Shown here: positions 4,651 through 10,346 of the stretch, piece after piece
Position numbering within the stretch: position 1 is the first letter of the stretch
Layout of the letters: the number at the start of each line of letters is the position of its first letter
DNA from: Nitrosopumilales archaeon
GTDB taxonomy: Archaea; Thermoproteota; Nitrososphaeria; Nitrososphaerales; Nitrosopumilaceae
Direction of reading: 5' to 3'
DNA: 10,346 nt
NCBI GenBank assembly: GCA_025350175.1
Contig: JANXYF010000025.1
Span: forward strand, 1 to 10,346
The notes under the pieces: generated by a model
What the model was told of the DNA's origin: nothing
Seen by the model: the letters and a program-made list of their open reading frames with translations, nothing else
Database searches by the model: none
Made by a program: the position numbers and the translations under genes

Positions 4651-6435
4651 ATGACCCATCGAGTAGCAGTCTTAGATAAAGAAAATTGTCAGACCAAAAA
4701 ATGCGGATTAGAGTGTATAAAATATTGTCCAGTAAATAAGATGGGATCAGAGTGTATAGTTCTAAATGAAGAAACTGCCAAGGCTCAAATCGATGAGAAC
4801 ATTTGTAATGGATGTGGAATTTGTGTCAAGGTTTGTCCATTTGATGCAATAACAATTGTCAACTTGGCAGAGGAATTAAAATCAGATAAGATTCACCAAT
4901 ATGGACAGAATGCATTTAGACTCTATAAAATTCCAAGTTTGAAGAAAGGTCAAGTCATGGGTCTGCTAGGAAGAAACGGTATAGGCAAGAGTACAGTTGT
5001 AGGCATATTATCTGGAAATCTAAGACCAAACTTGGGGGATTTTGCATCACCTCCAGAATGGAGTCAAATTTTAAAACATTTTCAAGGTACTGAACTTAAA
5101 CCGCATTTTGAGAAAATTGCAAATAACGAATTAAAGGCATCTATAAAACCTCAGCAAGTCTACAACTTGGCAAAAGTATTTGATGGTACTGCAAAAGAAC
5201 TTTTTGAAAAATATGATGAACGTGGAAAGGCTAAAGAATTAGTTCAACAACTTGGATTACAAAATTCTTTAGAAAATAGACTAACAGATCTAAGTGGAGG
5301 AGAATTACAAAGGATAGCTGTGGCAGTTACCGCGTCAAGAGAATCAGACTTCTATTTCTTTGATGAGCCCTCATCTTACAATGATGTCTTTCAGAGAATT
5401 GGAGTTGCAAGAGTGATTCAAGATCTCGCTAAAATTGGAAAGAGTGTGATGGTAGTAGAGCATGATTTAACATTGCTAGATTATCTTAGTGATTTTATTG
5501 AGATTCTCTATGGCGAGCCTGCAGCATACGGCATAGTTGCAAGCATGCTATCAACTAAGGTTGGAATCAATGTATTCCTAGATGGGTATCTTCCTAATGA
5601 AAACGTCAGGTTCAGAGATATCGCATTCAAATTTGATGCAGTTAACACCATAGAGGAATTTGTTACAATTGAGGACATTATGACATACCCAAATTTAGAG
5701 AAAAAATTTACAAATTTTTCTCTTTCAATTGAAGCAGGTAGAGTAAGGAAAAGAGAAGTTTTAGGCATTGTTGGTGCAAATGCATTAGGAAAAACAACCA
5801 TGATGAAGATGATTGCAGGTGTTGAAAAGCCTGATTCTGGAAACATAGAAAGTAAAGTAAAGATTGCTTACAAACCGCAATATCTAACAAATGATTATGA
5901 TGTTGATGTAATTACACTTCTTGAAAAAGCACATGGTGGAACTATAGAAGAAACTCCAGAAGAAGAGATCATAGTAAATCCAATGAAGATAAAAAAATTA
6001 TACAACAAATCTATCAAGAATTTATCAGGCGGTGAACTTCAAAAAGTAGCAATTGGGGCATGTCTTTTGCAAAAAGTTGACATTTATGCACTTGACGAAC
6101 CTTCTGCATTCTTGGATGTTGAAGACAGAATAGCTGTGGCAAAACTTATTCAAAGATATGTAAGATCATATGGAAAATCTGCAATTATAGTTGACCATGA
6201 CATTCAACTTATGGATTTGATTTCTGATTCAATTGTAATATTTCATGGAACCCCTGGAAGAGAGGGTCATGCAACAACTCCAAAACCCAAAGTTGAGGGC
6301 ATGAATGAATTCTTGAAATCTCTTGAAATGACATACAGACGAGATGAAACAAGTATGAGACCCAGAGTAAACAAATTGGAGAGTCGACTGGACAGAGAGC
6401 AAAAACAATCTGGAAAGTTTTACTATAGAAATTGA
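4651..6435 (+). CDS. rli1: ABCE1/Rli1 ribosome-recycling ATPase
   Basis: A complete 594-residue ABCE1, the essential iron-sulfur ABC ATPase that splits ribosomes into subunits after termination, together with aRF1/aPelota. Domain order is canonical. Two [4Fe-4S] clusters come first (Cys13, 18, 22, 26-Pro; Cys52, 55, 58, 62-Pro). NBD1 has Walker A GRNGIGKST 107-115, LSGGE 214-218, Walker B with Asp238-Glu239 and H-loop His271. The hinge GINVFLDGYLPNENVRFR spans about 305-322. NBD2 has Walker A GANALGKTT 375-383, LSGGE 458-462, Walker B with Asp482-Glu483 and H-loop His516. The conserved RPRVNKLESRLDREQKQSG segment follows near 570-587. Small departures are Asn244 in the NBD1 D-loop (SSYNDV; SSYLDV is usual) and Ala-rich Walker A in NBD2. 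It is divergent from 5S rRNA and followed after 5 bp by a tRNA methyltransferase, so it belongs to a translation cluster. Confidence 0.97.
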   Translation: MTHRVAVLDKENCQTKKCGLECIKYCPVNKMGSECIVLNEETAKAQIDENICNGCGICVKVCPFDAITIVNLAEELKSDKIHQYGQNAFRLYKIPSLKKGQVMGLLGRNGIGKSTVVGILSGNLRPNLGDFASPPEWSQILKHFQGTELKPHFEKIANNELKASIKPQQVYNLAKVFDGTAKELFEKYDERGKAKELVQQLGLQNSLENRLTDLSGGELQRIAVAVTASRESDFYFFDEPSSYNDVFQRIGVARVIQDLAKIGKSVMVVEHDLTLLDYLSDFIEILYGEPAAYGIVASMLSTKVGINVFLDGYLPNENVRFRDIAFKFDAVNTIEEFVTIEDIMTYPNLEKKFTNFSLSIEAGRVRKREVLGIVGANALGKTTMMKMIAGVEKPDSGNIESKVKIAYKPQYLTNDYDVDVITLLEKAHGGTIEETPEEEIIVNPMKIKKLYNKSIKNLSGGELQKVAIGACLLQKVDIYALDEPSAFLDVEDRIAVAKLIQRYVRSYGKSAIIVDHDIQLMDLISDSIVIFHGTPGREGHATTPKPKVEGMNEFLKSLEMTYRRDETSMRPRVNKLESRLDREQKQSGKFYYRN

Positions 6436-6440
6436 CAAAG

Positions 6441-7268
6441 ATGCTAAAACAGGCAATGATTGGAATCCTCACAGAAGTAGAGGCAGACGAGCTTTATGGT
6501 GCCTTTGATCAGATAGGAAATATAATCATACTAAGAATTCCAGATTCTCTTTTACACAAAAGAAAGATAATTGGCGAAGTACTTTTAGATAAAGTAAAGA
6601 CAGCCAGATCAGTTTATTGTCAATCATCCCCAGTTGAAGGAGATTTTAGAATAAGAAAACTTGAGTTGCTTGCAGGAGAAGACAAGACTGAAACTGAATA
6701 CAAAGAACATGGCTGTAGGTTTAAAGTAGATGTAGAAAAGACCTTTTTTTCTCCTAGGCTTTCAACTGAGCGAGATAGAATTGCGGGGTTAATCAAAGAG
6801 GGGGAGACAATAATCAATATGTTTGGAGGGGTCGGGATGTTTTCTATCGTTGCAGCAAAGAAAAAGAAATGTCATGTTTACAACATAGATATCAATCCAG
6901 ATGCAGAGAGATTATGCTCAGAAAATATATTATTAAACAAACTAAAAGGAACTGTTGAATCCATAGAAGGTGACGCTACAAAAGTAATAGAAGAAAGATT
7001 ACTTGAAGCAGGAGACAGAGTTTTAATGTTATTACCTGAAAGATCAGATGAATTTTTGGATTCTGCTATAAAAGGAGCAAAGAAAAAAGCAATAATTCAT
7101 TATTACTGTCACATCCATGCAGAAAAAAAAGATCAGGTCGCTTTACTTGCACCACAGTATTTTCTAAGTGTTGTAAATGTCAAATCAGAAATTTTAGGGG
7201 CAAAGATAGTAAGACCGGTAGGTCCAAGATTTTATCAAGCAGTTGTTGATGCTGCAATATCCAAGTAA
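6441..7268 (+). CDS. trm5: Trm5-like tRNA (guanine-N1)-methyltransferase family protein
   Basis: A 275-residue class I SAM-dependent methyltransferase with Trm5 family hallmarks. It has FDQIGNIIILRIP (22-34), SPVEGDFRIRKLELLAGEDKTETEYKEHGC (63-92), SPRLSTER (104-111), SAM-motif MFGGVGMF (127-134) and YNIDINPDA (147-155), with HYYCH near 220-224. Trm5 makes m1G37 in tRNA, preventing +1 frameshifts; some archaeal paralogues also act in wyosine synthesis. The N-terminal D1 tRNA-elbow domain seen in Trm5b proteins is absent, so the protein is D2-D3 only. The usual NLPK/NPP motif reads LLPE (197-200), with Leu replacing the conserved Asn. The start at ATG 6441 is 5 bp after the ABCE1 stop; TTG 6432 would overlap ABCE1 by 4 bp and ATG 6456 is also possible. 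It is cotranscribed with ABCE1. Family is firm; exact reaction less so. Confidence 0.85.
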   Translation: MLKQAMIGILTEVEADELYGAFDQIGNIIILRIPDSLLHKRKIIGEVLLDKVKTARSVYCQSSPVEGDFRIRKLELLAGEDKTETEYKEHGCRFKVDVEKTFFSPRLSTERDRIAGLIKEGETIINMFGGVGMFSIVAAKKKKCHVYNIDINPDAERLCSENILLNKLKGTVESIEGDATKVIEERLLEAGDRVLMLLPERSDEFLDSAIKGAKKKAIIHYYCHIHAEKKDQVALLAPQYFLSVVNVKSEILGAKIVRPVGPRFYQAVVDAAISK

Positions 7269-7490
7269 TTACTTGTCATCGGTTACAAGAGAAGACGGTG
7301 ATGGTCTTGAGGTTGCCATGTTGTATCCTATCCAAGAAATGACTCCAAGAATTCCTCCCACTGCCATCAATACTGAGAGCTGTAGTACAATAGGACTCCA
7401 TTCAGAGAGCATTAGCAGATACGCATACATAAAAAACCCTACAATTGCCAAGACAAAGATCATAATTCCAATATTTCGTTGTCTTGTCAT
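7269..7490 (-). CDS. Small two-helix membrane protein, function unknown
   Basis: 73 residues with a basic N-terminus (MTRQR), a hydrophobic segment at about 8-28, a short loop (SEWSP), a second hydrophobic segment at about 34-56 containing GGILG, and a hydrophilic Ser/Pro-rich tail ending in TDDK. The charge pattern suggests that both ends face the cytoplasm. I do not recognise a family. The ATG is preceded by a good TATA-like element at the leaderless distance, and the frame ends exactly where the opposing Trm5-like gene ends (zero bases between the stops), both of which support it as a real gene. It follows the Ard1 gene by 35 bp on the same strand, but with its own promoter. Confidence 0.7.
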   Translation of the reverse strand: MTRQRNIGIMIFVLAIVGFFMYAYLLMLSEWSPIVLQLSVLMAVGGILGVISWIGYNMATSRPSPSSLVTDDK

Positions 7491-7511
7491 AAGCTAGAGT
7501 CTTTTTCTGAC

Positions 7512-7521
7512 TTATTTATTT
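7512..7521 (-). promoter_or_regulatory. TATA-like promoter element of the small membrane protein gene
   Basis: On the minus strand it reads AATAAATAAG, inside the AT-rich stretch TTAAAATAAATAAG. Its centre is about 26 nt before ATG 7490, implying a leaderless transcript. It fills most of the 35-bp gap after the Ard1 stop codon, so the two genes need not share a transcript. Confidence 0.5.
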
Positions 7522-7525
7522 TAAT

Positions 7526-8035
7526 CTAGTAAGCGAACTCAATTGCCATAAGATACGCATCTTCGCCATCACGATAGTAGGCTTTTAGTCTCTGTTTTAT
7601 TACAAATGCGAGTTTTTCATACAATTTTACGGCTTCATTGTTACTACATCTCACTTCAAGATAGAGCTCATCACATTTTTTCAATTTTACTCCTGCAATA
7701 GACTCTTGAACTAGACCCTCTCCAATTCCCTTTCGTCTATAATCTGGTAAAACTGCTACAGATACAACATGACCTTTTTTTACAAATCCAAGTTTTTTGA
7801 AGTTTGAAAAGCCATATTCAATTTTACACATGATATATCCAACAAGTCTCTTATCTACCTCAGCTACTAGAAATGCTTCAGGTAATTCAGTAAGTAGACT
7901 TTCATAGAAATAGTCAGAATAATGTTCTGGTAATGTTTTCAGGTTTATCTCCATAGTTGAAATTAAATCAGATAGATCGCATCTTCTAATGACACAGTTT
8001 CCAATTTCTCTTAATGCTACCTGCATCCTGATCAT
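7526..8035 (-). CDS. ard1: Ard1/RimI-type N-terminal protein acetyltransferase (GNAT)
   Basis: A 169-residue GNAT-fold enzyme that transfers acetyl from acetyl-CoA to protein N-termini, acting cotranslationally. It closely follows the archaeal Ard1 pattern known from Sulfolobus. LPEHYSDYF (35-43) is in the substrate loop, GYIMCKIEYGFSNF (66-79) follows, and KGHVVSVAVLPDYRRKGIG (87-105) carries the acetyl-CoA pyrophosphate motif R-R-K-G-I-G. Next come LYLEVRCSNNEAVKLYEKLAF with the usual Asn and Tyr of the GNAT C-terminal half, and YYRDGEDAYLM (153-163), which is typical of NatA-like catalytic subunits. Archaeal Ard1 works without the eukaryotic auxiliary subunit. Start: ATG 8035 is chosen, although ATG 8026 is equally compatible with the AT-rich upstream DNA. 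It is divergent from the M50 protease gene. Confidence 0.92.
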   Translation of the reverse strand: MIRMQVALREIGNCVIRRCDLSDLISTMEINLKTLPEHYSDYFYESLLTELPEAFLVAEVDKRLVGYIMCKIEYGFSNFKKLGFVKKGHVVSVAVLPDYRRKGIGEGLVQESIAGVKLKKCDELYLEVRCSNNEAVKLYEKLAFVIKQRLKAYYRDGEDAYLMAIEFAY

Positions 8036-8042
8036 ACTGGAA

Positions 8043-8065
8043 TTATTAATTATTTAACTTTAAGC
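8043..8065. promoter_or_regulatory. AT-rich divergent promoter region (ard1 / M50 protease)
   Basis: This stretch consists almost only of A and T, with TTAAATAATTAATAA and CTTAAAG on the minus strand. The first is centred about 26 nt from ATG 8026 and the second about 26 nt from ATG 8035, so it cannot decide between the two Ard1 starts. The plus-strand gene probably uses this stretch or the following AATAATTAAA at 8076-8085. Confidence 0.4.
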
Positions 8066-8104
8066 AAATAAGGGAAATAATTAAAGCCAGCCAAGGATGC
8101 ATAT

Positions 8105-9184
8105 CTGAACATATCAACTCTTGACGAAGTTCTATCTGATGTTTCCTCATATTTTTCCATAGTAGGATTTAATCAAAGTCCAACTATACTACAAATTGAG
8201 ATTCTGGGAAATAATGTATCTGAGAAATTCCTTCAGCTGGTTCGAAAGATGGAACCAAAGAATATGATAGTCAGATTAGAATCAAATTTTGGGAAAACAT
8301 TTTTACTGATTTCAAGATTTGTGCCTCCAAAGTCACGACGATCGTGGATTCCCAGAGCATTGTTTATCGCAACAATAGTAACGGTAATGATTGATGGTTA
8401 CTATCGCGCCATCAGTACAAACTCAATTGTCAAAGGAGATGACCCATTATACATTGCTGTCCTATACACCATCTCCTTACTGGGGATACTTGGAATTCAT
8501 GAACTTGGTCACATGATTGCATCAAAGAAACACAAACTCAAGATCAGCTGGCCTTATTTTATTCCAGGAATTCCCATACTGGGTTTCATACCAACTTTTG
8601 GAGCTCTCATAATGTCTCGTGGATTAATTGTAAATAGAAATATACTTTTTGACATTGGTATTTCGGGCCCCATAGCAGGCCTTATTGTAGCAATAATTGT
8701 TTCCACATATGGTGCATACATATCTCCAATGGTACCAAGTTCACAAGCCCATGAACTTATACAGAAATCAGGTCTTATGGAATTACATTCTAGCATACTA
8801 ATGGATGCAACGATTTCCCTTGTTGGAAAACATGTTCCTAATCAAGAACTTGTAATGTCACCAGTTTTGTTAGCTGCTTGGTTTGGATTTCTCATAACAT
8901 TTCTCAATCTTTTGCCAGCATGGCAACTTGATGGCGGTCATATAGCTAGAGCAACCTTTGGTGTTAAATGGCATAGAATTTTGACATATGCAAGTATAGG
9001 AATATTATTTTCTACAGGATATTACATAATGGCAGTATTTGTTTTGATGTTTAGTATGAGAAGTCAAGATGTAAAACCATTAGATGACATTTCACCATTA
9101 TCTAAAAAAAGAAAAAGAATGTTTGCACTAGTTATTGTACTTGCGTTTCTTTGTGCACCATTACCATTTTCCATTCTTACCTAA
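8105..9184 (+). CDS. M50 (site-2-protease type) membrane metalloprotease, non-ATG start
   Basis: An intramembrane zinc protease of the S2P/RseP family, whose members cut substrates such as anti-sigma or regulatory proteins within the membrane. Numbered from the first ATG (8249), the zinc motif is HELGH (84-88) in a hydrophobic segment, and the third ligand is Asp228 in the LDGG motif after FLNLLPAW. Hydrophobic segments lie at about 36-55, 67-90, 131-156, 203-222, 247-268 and 290-309. No PDZ domain is visible. The frame continues upstream of ATG 8249 to a TAA at 8078-8080 without any ATG, GTG or TTG. The added stretch (TLDEVLSDVSSYFSIVGF and on through EKFLQLVRK) looks like real protein, so translation probably starts at CTG 8105, ATA 8111, or at ATG 8097 if a base is missing. 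It overlaps the LarA-like gene tail to tail by 8 bp. Confidence 0.85.
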   Translation: MNISTLDEVLSDVSSYFSIVGFNQSPTILQIEILGNNVSEKFLQLVRKMEPKNMIVRLESNFGKTFLLISRFVPPKSRRSWIPRALFIATIVTVMIDGYYRAISTNSIVKGDDPLYIAVLYTISLLGILGIHELGHMIASKKHKLKISWPYFIPGIPILGFIPTFGALIMSRGLIVNRNILFDIGISGPIAGLIVAIIVSTYGAYISPMVPSSQAHELIQKSGLMELHSSILMDATISLVGKHVPNQELVMSPVLLAAWFGFLITFLNLLPAWQLDGGHIARATFGVKWHRILTYASIGILFSTGYYIMAVFVLMFSMRSQDVKPLDDISPLSKKRKRMFALVIVLAFLCAPLPFSILT

Positions 9185-10265
9185 GTAATACATGTGAACC
9201 ATCAGAAACAATTACGACTTTTTGTCGATCACCATATGTTTTAAGAACATAGTCAATGGCTTGTTTTGCTCCACTAAATGGAATCATTCCAAGTTTATCT
9301 TTAGTGAAAAGATTTGGTAAAATTGATACAATACCTATTCCAAATTTTTTGTGCATTTCTGTTAGAAATAGAAGATCGTCCATTCCCTCTACGTACTTAG
9401 AAGGATTCTTTAGTCGATCTAGGCTCATTCTGCCTTCTACATACTGCTGGATTGCCTCAGAACCTAACCCATGTTTACATTCTGCAAGAAGAATTACCAA
9501 TCCTTCTTCCTTTATAGCATTTGAGCAATTCCAAACGGTGGACAGAGATCTGCTAAATGTTTCATTGCTTGATTCTTTTCCAGTGCTGACAATTGCCACT
9601 CTATGTTTTTCAGTTTGTTGTATTGCAATAGATGATAATGATGTTGAGAGCAAAGAAGTCGATGATGGATGGCCAGTTGCAATATCAATTACTCCGGTTT
9701 GATTTGCTACTATTTCTATAGCGGATATTTCAAATCCATCAGTAAATTTTTTTGCGACATCCATAGTTTTTAATTCATAGCCAGGAAGAGGAAAATTTCC
9801 TTCTCTTTTCTCATATGCCTCAAGCATGTTGTCTTTTCCAAATCTTCGTAATAATTTGGTAGAAATATTATTGTATCCAAACAAACCATCAAATTCCATC
9901 TCACCAAAAAAAATGAGATTTGCATTAGAAAATTGAGATGCATTAAATTCGGATATAGATATCGTGGGATCGAAAAAGATATTTTTTAGAGAATGTAAGT
10001 TTGTTTTGTCTACCAAGAATTTAGGTTTTGGAAGAGATTTCTTTGTACAAATATCCAACAAAACTGAGATAACTTTTTGAATAGTTTTAGAATGCTCCAT
10101 AATAACAAATTCTGTAGGTTTTGACATGTCAAGAGATTCCAATTTCGTTGCAATCTCTGAATCAGTCAAGTTTACACCTCCAGAAACTATCTGTTTTTCG
10201 AGATTCTCTGCCTTTACATCAAGAACTACGTCTGTAGGTCCATAACTGAGCCAAATTTCAGGCAT
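9177..10265 (-). CDS. Divergent LarA-like (DUF2088) protein
   Basis: A 362-residue protein whose layout resembles the nickel-pincer lactate racemase LarA family. An N-terminal part starts with IWLSYGPTDVVLDV. A second domain contains RVAIVSTGKESSNETFSRS (222-240), EEGLVILLAECKHGLGSEA (253-271), GIGIVSILPNLF (309-320) and a closing VVIVSDGSHVL. These last pieces match the C-terminal LarA pattern well. In contrast, the HTRP motif and the nickel/pincer histidines and lysine of LarA are not recognisable: EHSKTI (57-62) is in the corresponding place, and only scattered His residues follow. It may be a family member with another substrate or without the cofactor. The ATG lies 25 nt from a TATA-like element (10285-10295), fitting a leaderless mRNA. 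A T-rich stretch on this strand inside the M50 gene (9120-9102) could terminate it. Family moderate, function unknown. Confidence 0.75.
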   Translation of the reverse strand: MPEIWLSYGPTDVVLDVKAENLEKQIVSGGVNLTDSEIATKLESLDMSKPTEFVIMEHSKTIQKVISVLLDICTKKSLPKPKFLVDKTNLHSLKNIFFDPTISISEFNASQFSNANLIFFGEMEFDGLFGYNNISTKLLRRFGKDNMLEAYEKREGNFPLPGYELKTMDVAKKFTDGFEISAIEIVANQTGVIDIATGHPSSTSLLSTSLSSIAIQQTEKHRVAIVSTGKESSNETFSRSLSTVWNCSNAIKEEGLVILLAECKHGLGSEAIQQYVEGRMSLDRLKNPSKYVEGMDDLLFLTEMHKKFGIGIVSILPNLFTKDKLGMIPFSGAKQAIDYVLKTYGDRQKVVIVSDGSHVLLR

Positions 10266-10284
10266 ACCATACCGATGGGACAGT

Positions 10285-10295
10285 TAAAATAAATC
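10285..10295. promoter_or_regulatory. TATA-like element between divergent genes
   Basis: TTAAAATAAAT on + and ATTTATTTTAA on -. Its centre (10290) is 25 nt from ATG 10265 on the minus strand and 25 nt from a possible GTG start at 10315 on the plus strand, so a single element is correctly placed for leaderless transcripts in both directions. Confidence 0.5.
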
Positions 10296-10314
10296 TAGTT
10301 CGGTAAATTTTGCT

Positions 10315-10346
10315 GTGGATTTTGTCAAAGAATTTGCGATATTTTT
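10315..10346 (+). CDS. Possible start of a further gene (partial, GTG start)
   Basis: From GTG 10315 the frame reads MDFVKEFAIF and runs off the window. Support is only the spacing: the GTG lies 25 nt downstream of a TATA-like element. Too little sequence is present to name a product, and the true start could also lie beyond the window. Confidence 0.35.
   Translation, partial: MDFVKEFAIF

Noticed and set aside
5508..5846. Minus-strand open frames inside ABCE1
   Set aside because: They are antisense shadows of a complete ABCE1 with every family motif on the other strand.
6432..6440. TTG 6432 as start of the Trm5-like gene, overlapping ABCE1 by 4 bp
   Set aside because: Possible, but ATG 6441 is a stronger start codon, and no conserved family residues lie in the three extra codons.
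8097..8108. Tiny reading frame ATG CAT ATC TGA as a leader peptide
   Set aside because: It is three codons with no regulatory structure around it; better explained as the displaced start of the M50 gene or chance.
9256..9702. Plus-strand open frame of 148 codons opposite the LarA-like gene
   Set aside because: There is no motif and the composition is typical of an antisense frame; the minus strand shows family segments and a promoter.
1..10346. CRISPR array, insertion sequence, tRNA gene or prophage
   Set aside because: No regular direct repeats, transposase, terminal inverted repeats or tRNA-like cloverleaf sequence were seen on either strand by eye.

Overview
The window looks like chromosome from a low-GC ammonia-oxidising archaeon of the Thaumarchaeota/Nitrososphaerota, probably Nitrosopumilales-like. 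This is inferred from gene content and promoter style, not from a marker search. The evidence is a complete ABCE1/Rli1 ribosome-recycling ATPase (archaea and eukaryotes only), a transketolase split into N- and C-terminal subunits, an Ard1-type N-terminal acetyltransferase close to the Sulfolobus type, a Trm5-like tRNA methyltransferase, a tiny C2H2 zinc-finger protein, a 5S rRNA gene without 16S or 23S beside it, and start codons lying about 26 nt from TATA-like elements, as in leaderless archaeal mRNAs.

Layout. (1) 1-198, +: 3' end of a small protein, possibly ASCH/PUA-like. (2) 208-3502, -: a three-gene operon of the non-oxidative pentose phosphate pathway. The first gene is a natural fusion of the transketolase N-terminal (thiamine-diphosphate) subunit with a complete ribulose-phosphate 3-epimerase, followed by the transketolase C-terminal subunit and a transaldolase. 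Both junctions are ATGA overlaps. (3) 3623-4012, +: a DCC/DUF393-like CxxC protein. (4) 4015-4143, -, and 4196-4453, +: a 42-residue zinc-finger protein and a HicB-like small protein, diverging from a 52-bp spacer with one central AT-rich element. (5) 4461-4573, -: 5S rRNA, with ABCE1 and a Trm5-like methyltransferase running the other way (4651-7268, +), so three translation genes lie together. (6) 7269-8035, -: a two-helix membrane protein and an Ard1/RimI acetyltransferase. (7) about 8105-9184, +: an M50 (site-2-protease type) membrane metalloprotease whose coding frame extends about 50 codons beyond its first ATG. (8) 9177-10265, -: a divergent LarA-like (DUF2088) protein, and at the right edge a possible GTG-started gene on +.

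How the genes work together. The pentose operon holds transketolase (both halves), epimerase and transaldolase, so only ribose-5-phosphate isomerase is missing from a full non-oxidative interconversion of hexose and pentose phosphates. In an autotroph this would supply ribose and erythrose-4-phosphate from gluconeogenic sugars. The second theme is translation: 5S rRNA, ribosome recycling, position-37 tRNA methylation and cotranslational N-terminal acetylation.

Gene packing is extreme. All five convergent junctions have gaps below 10 bp or overlap. No gene-free stretch exceeds 300 bases; the longest is the 120-bp spacer at 3503-3622. I saw no CRISPR array, insertion sequence, tRNA gene or prophage. 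The most unusual items are the transketolase-epimerase fusion, the missing ATG of the M50 protease, the altered active-site motif of the Trm5-like enzyme, the LarA-like protein lacking recognisable cofactor residues, and two divergent gene pairs that appear to share one central TATA element.
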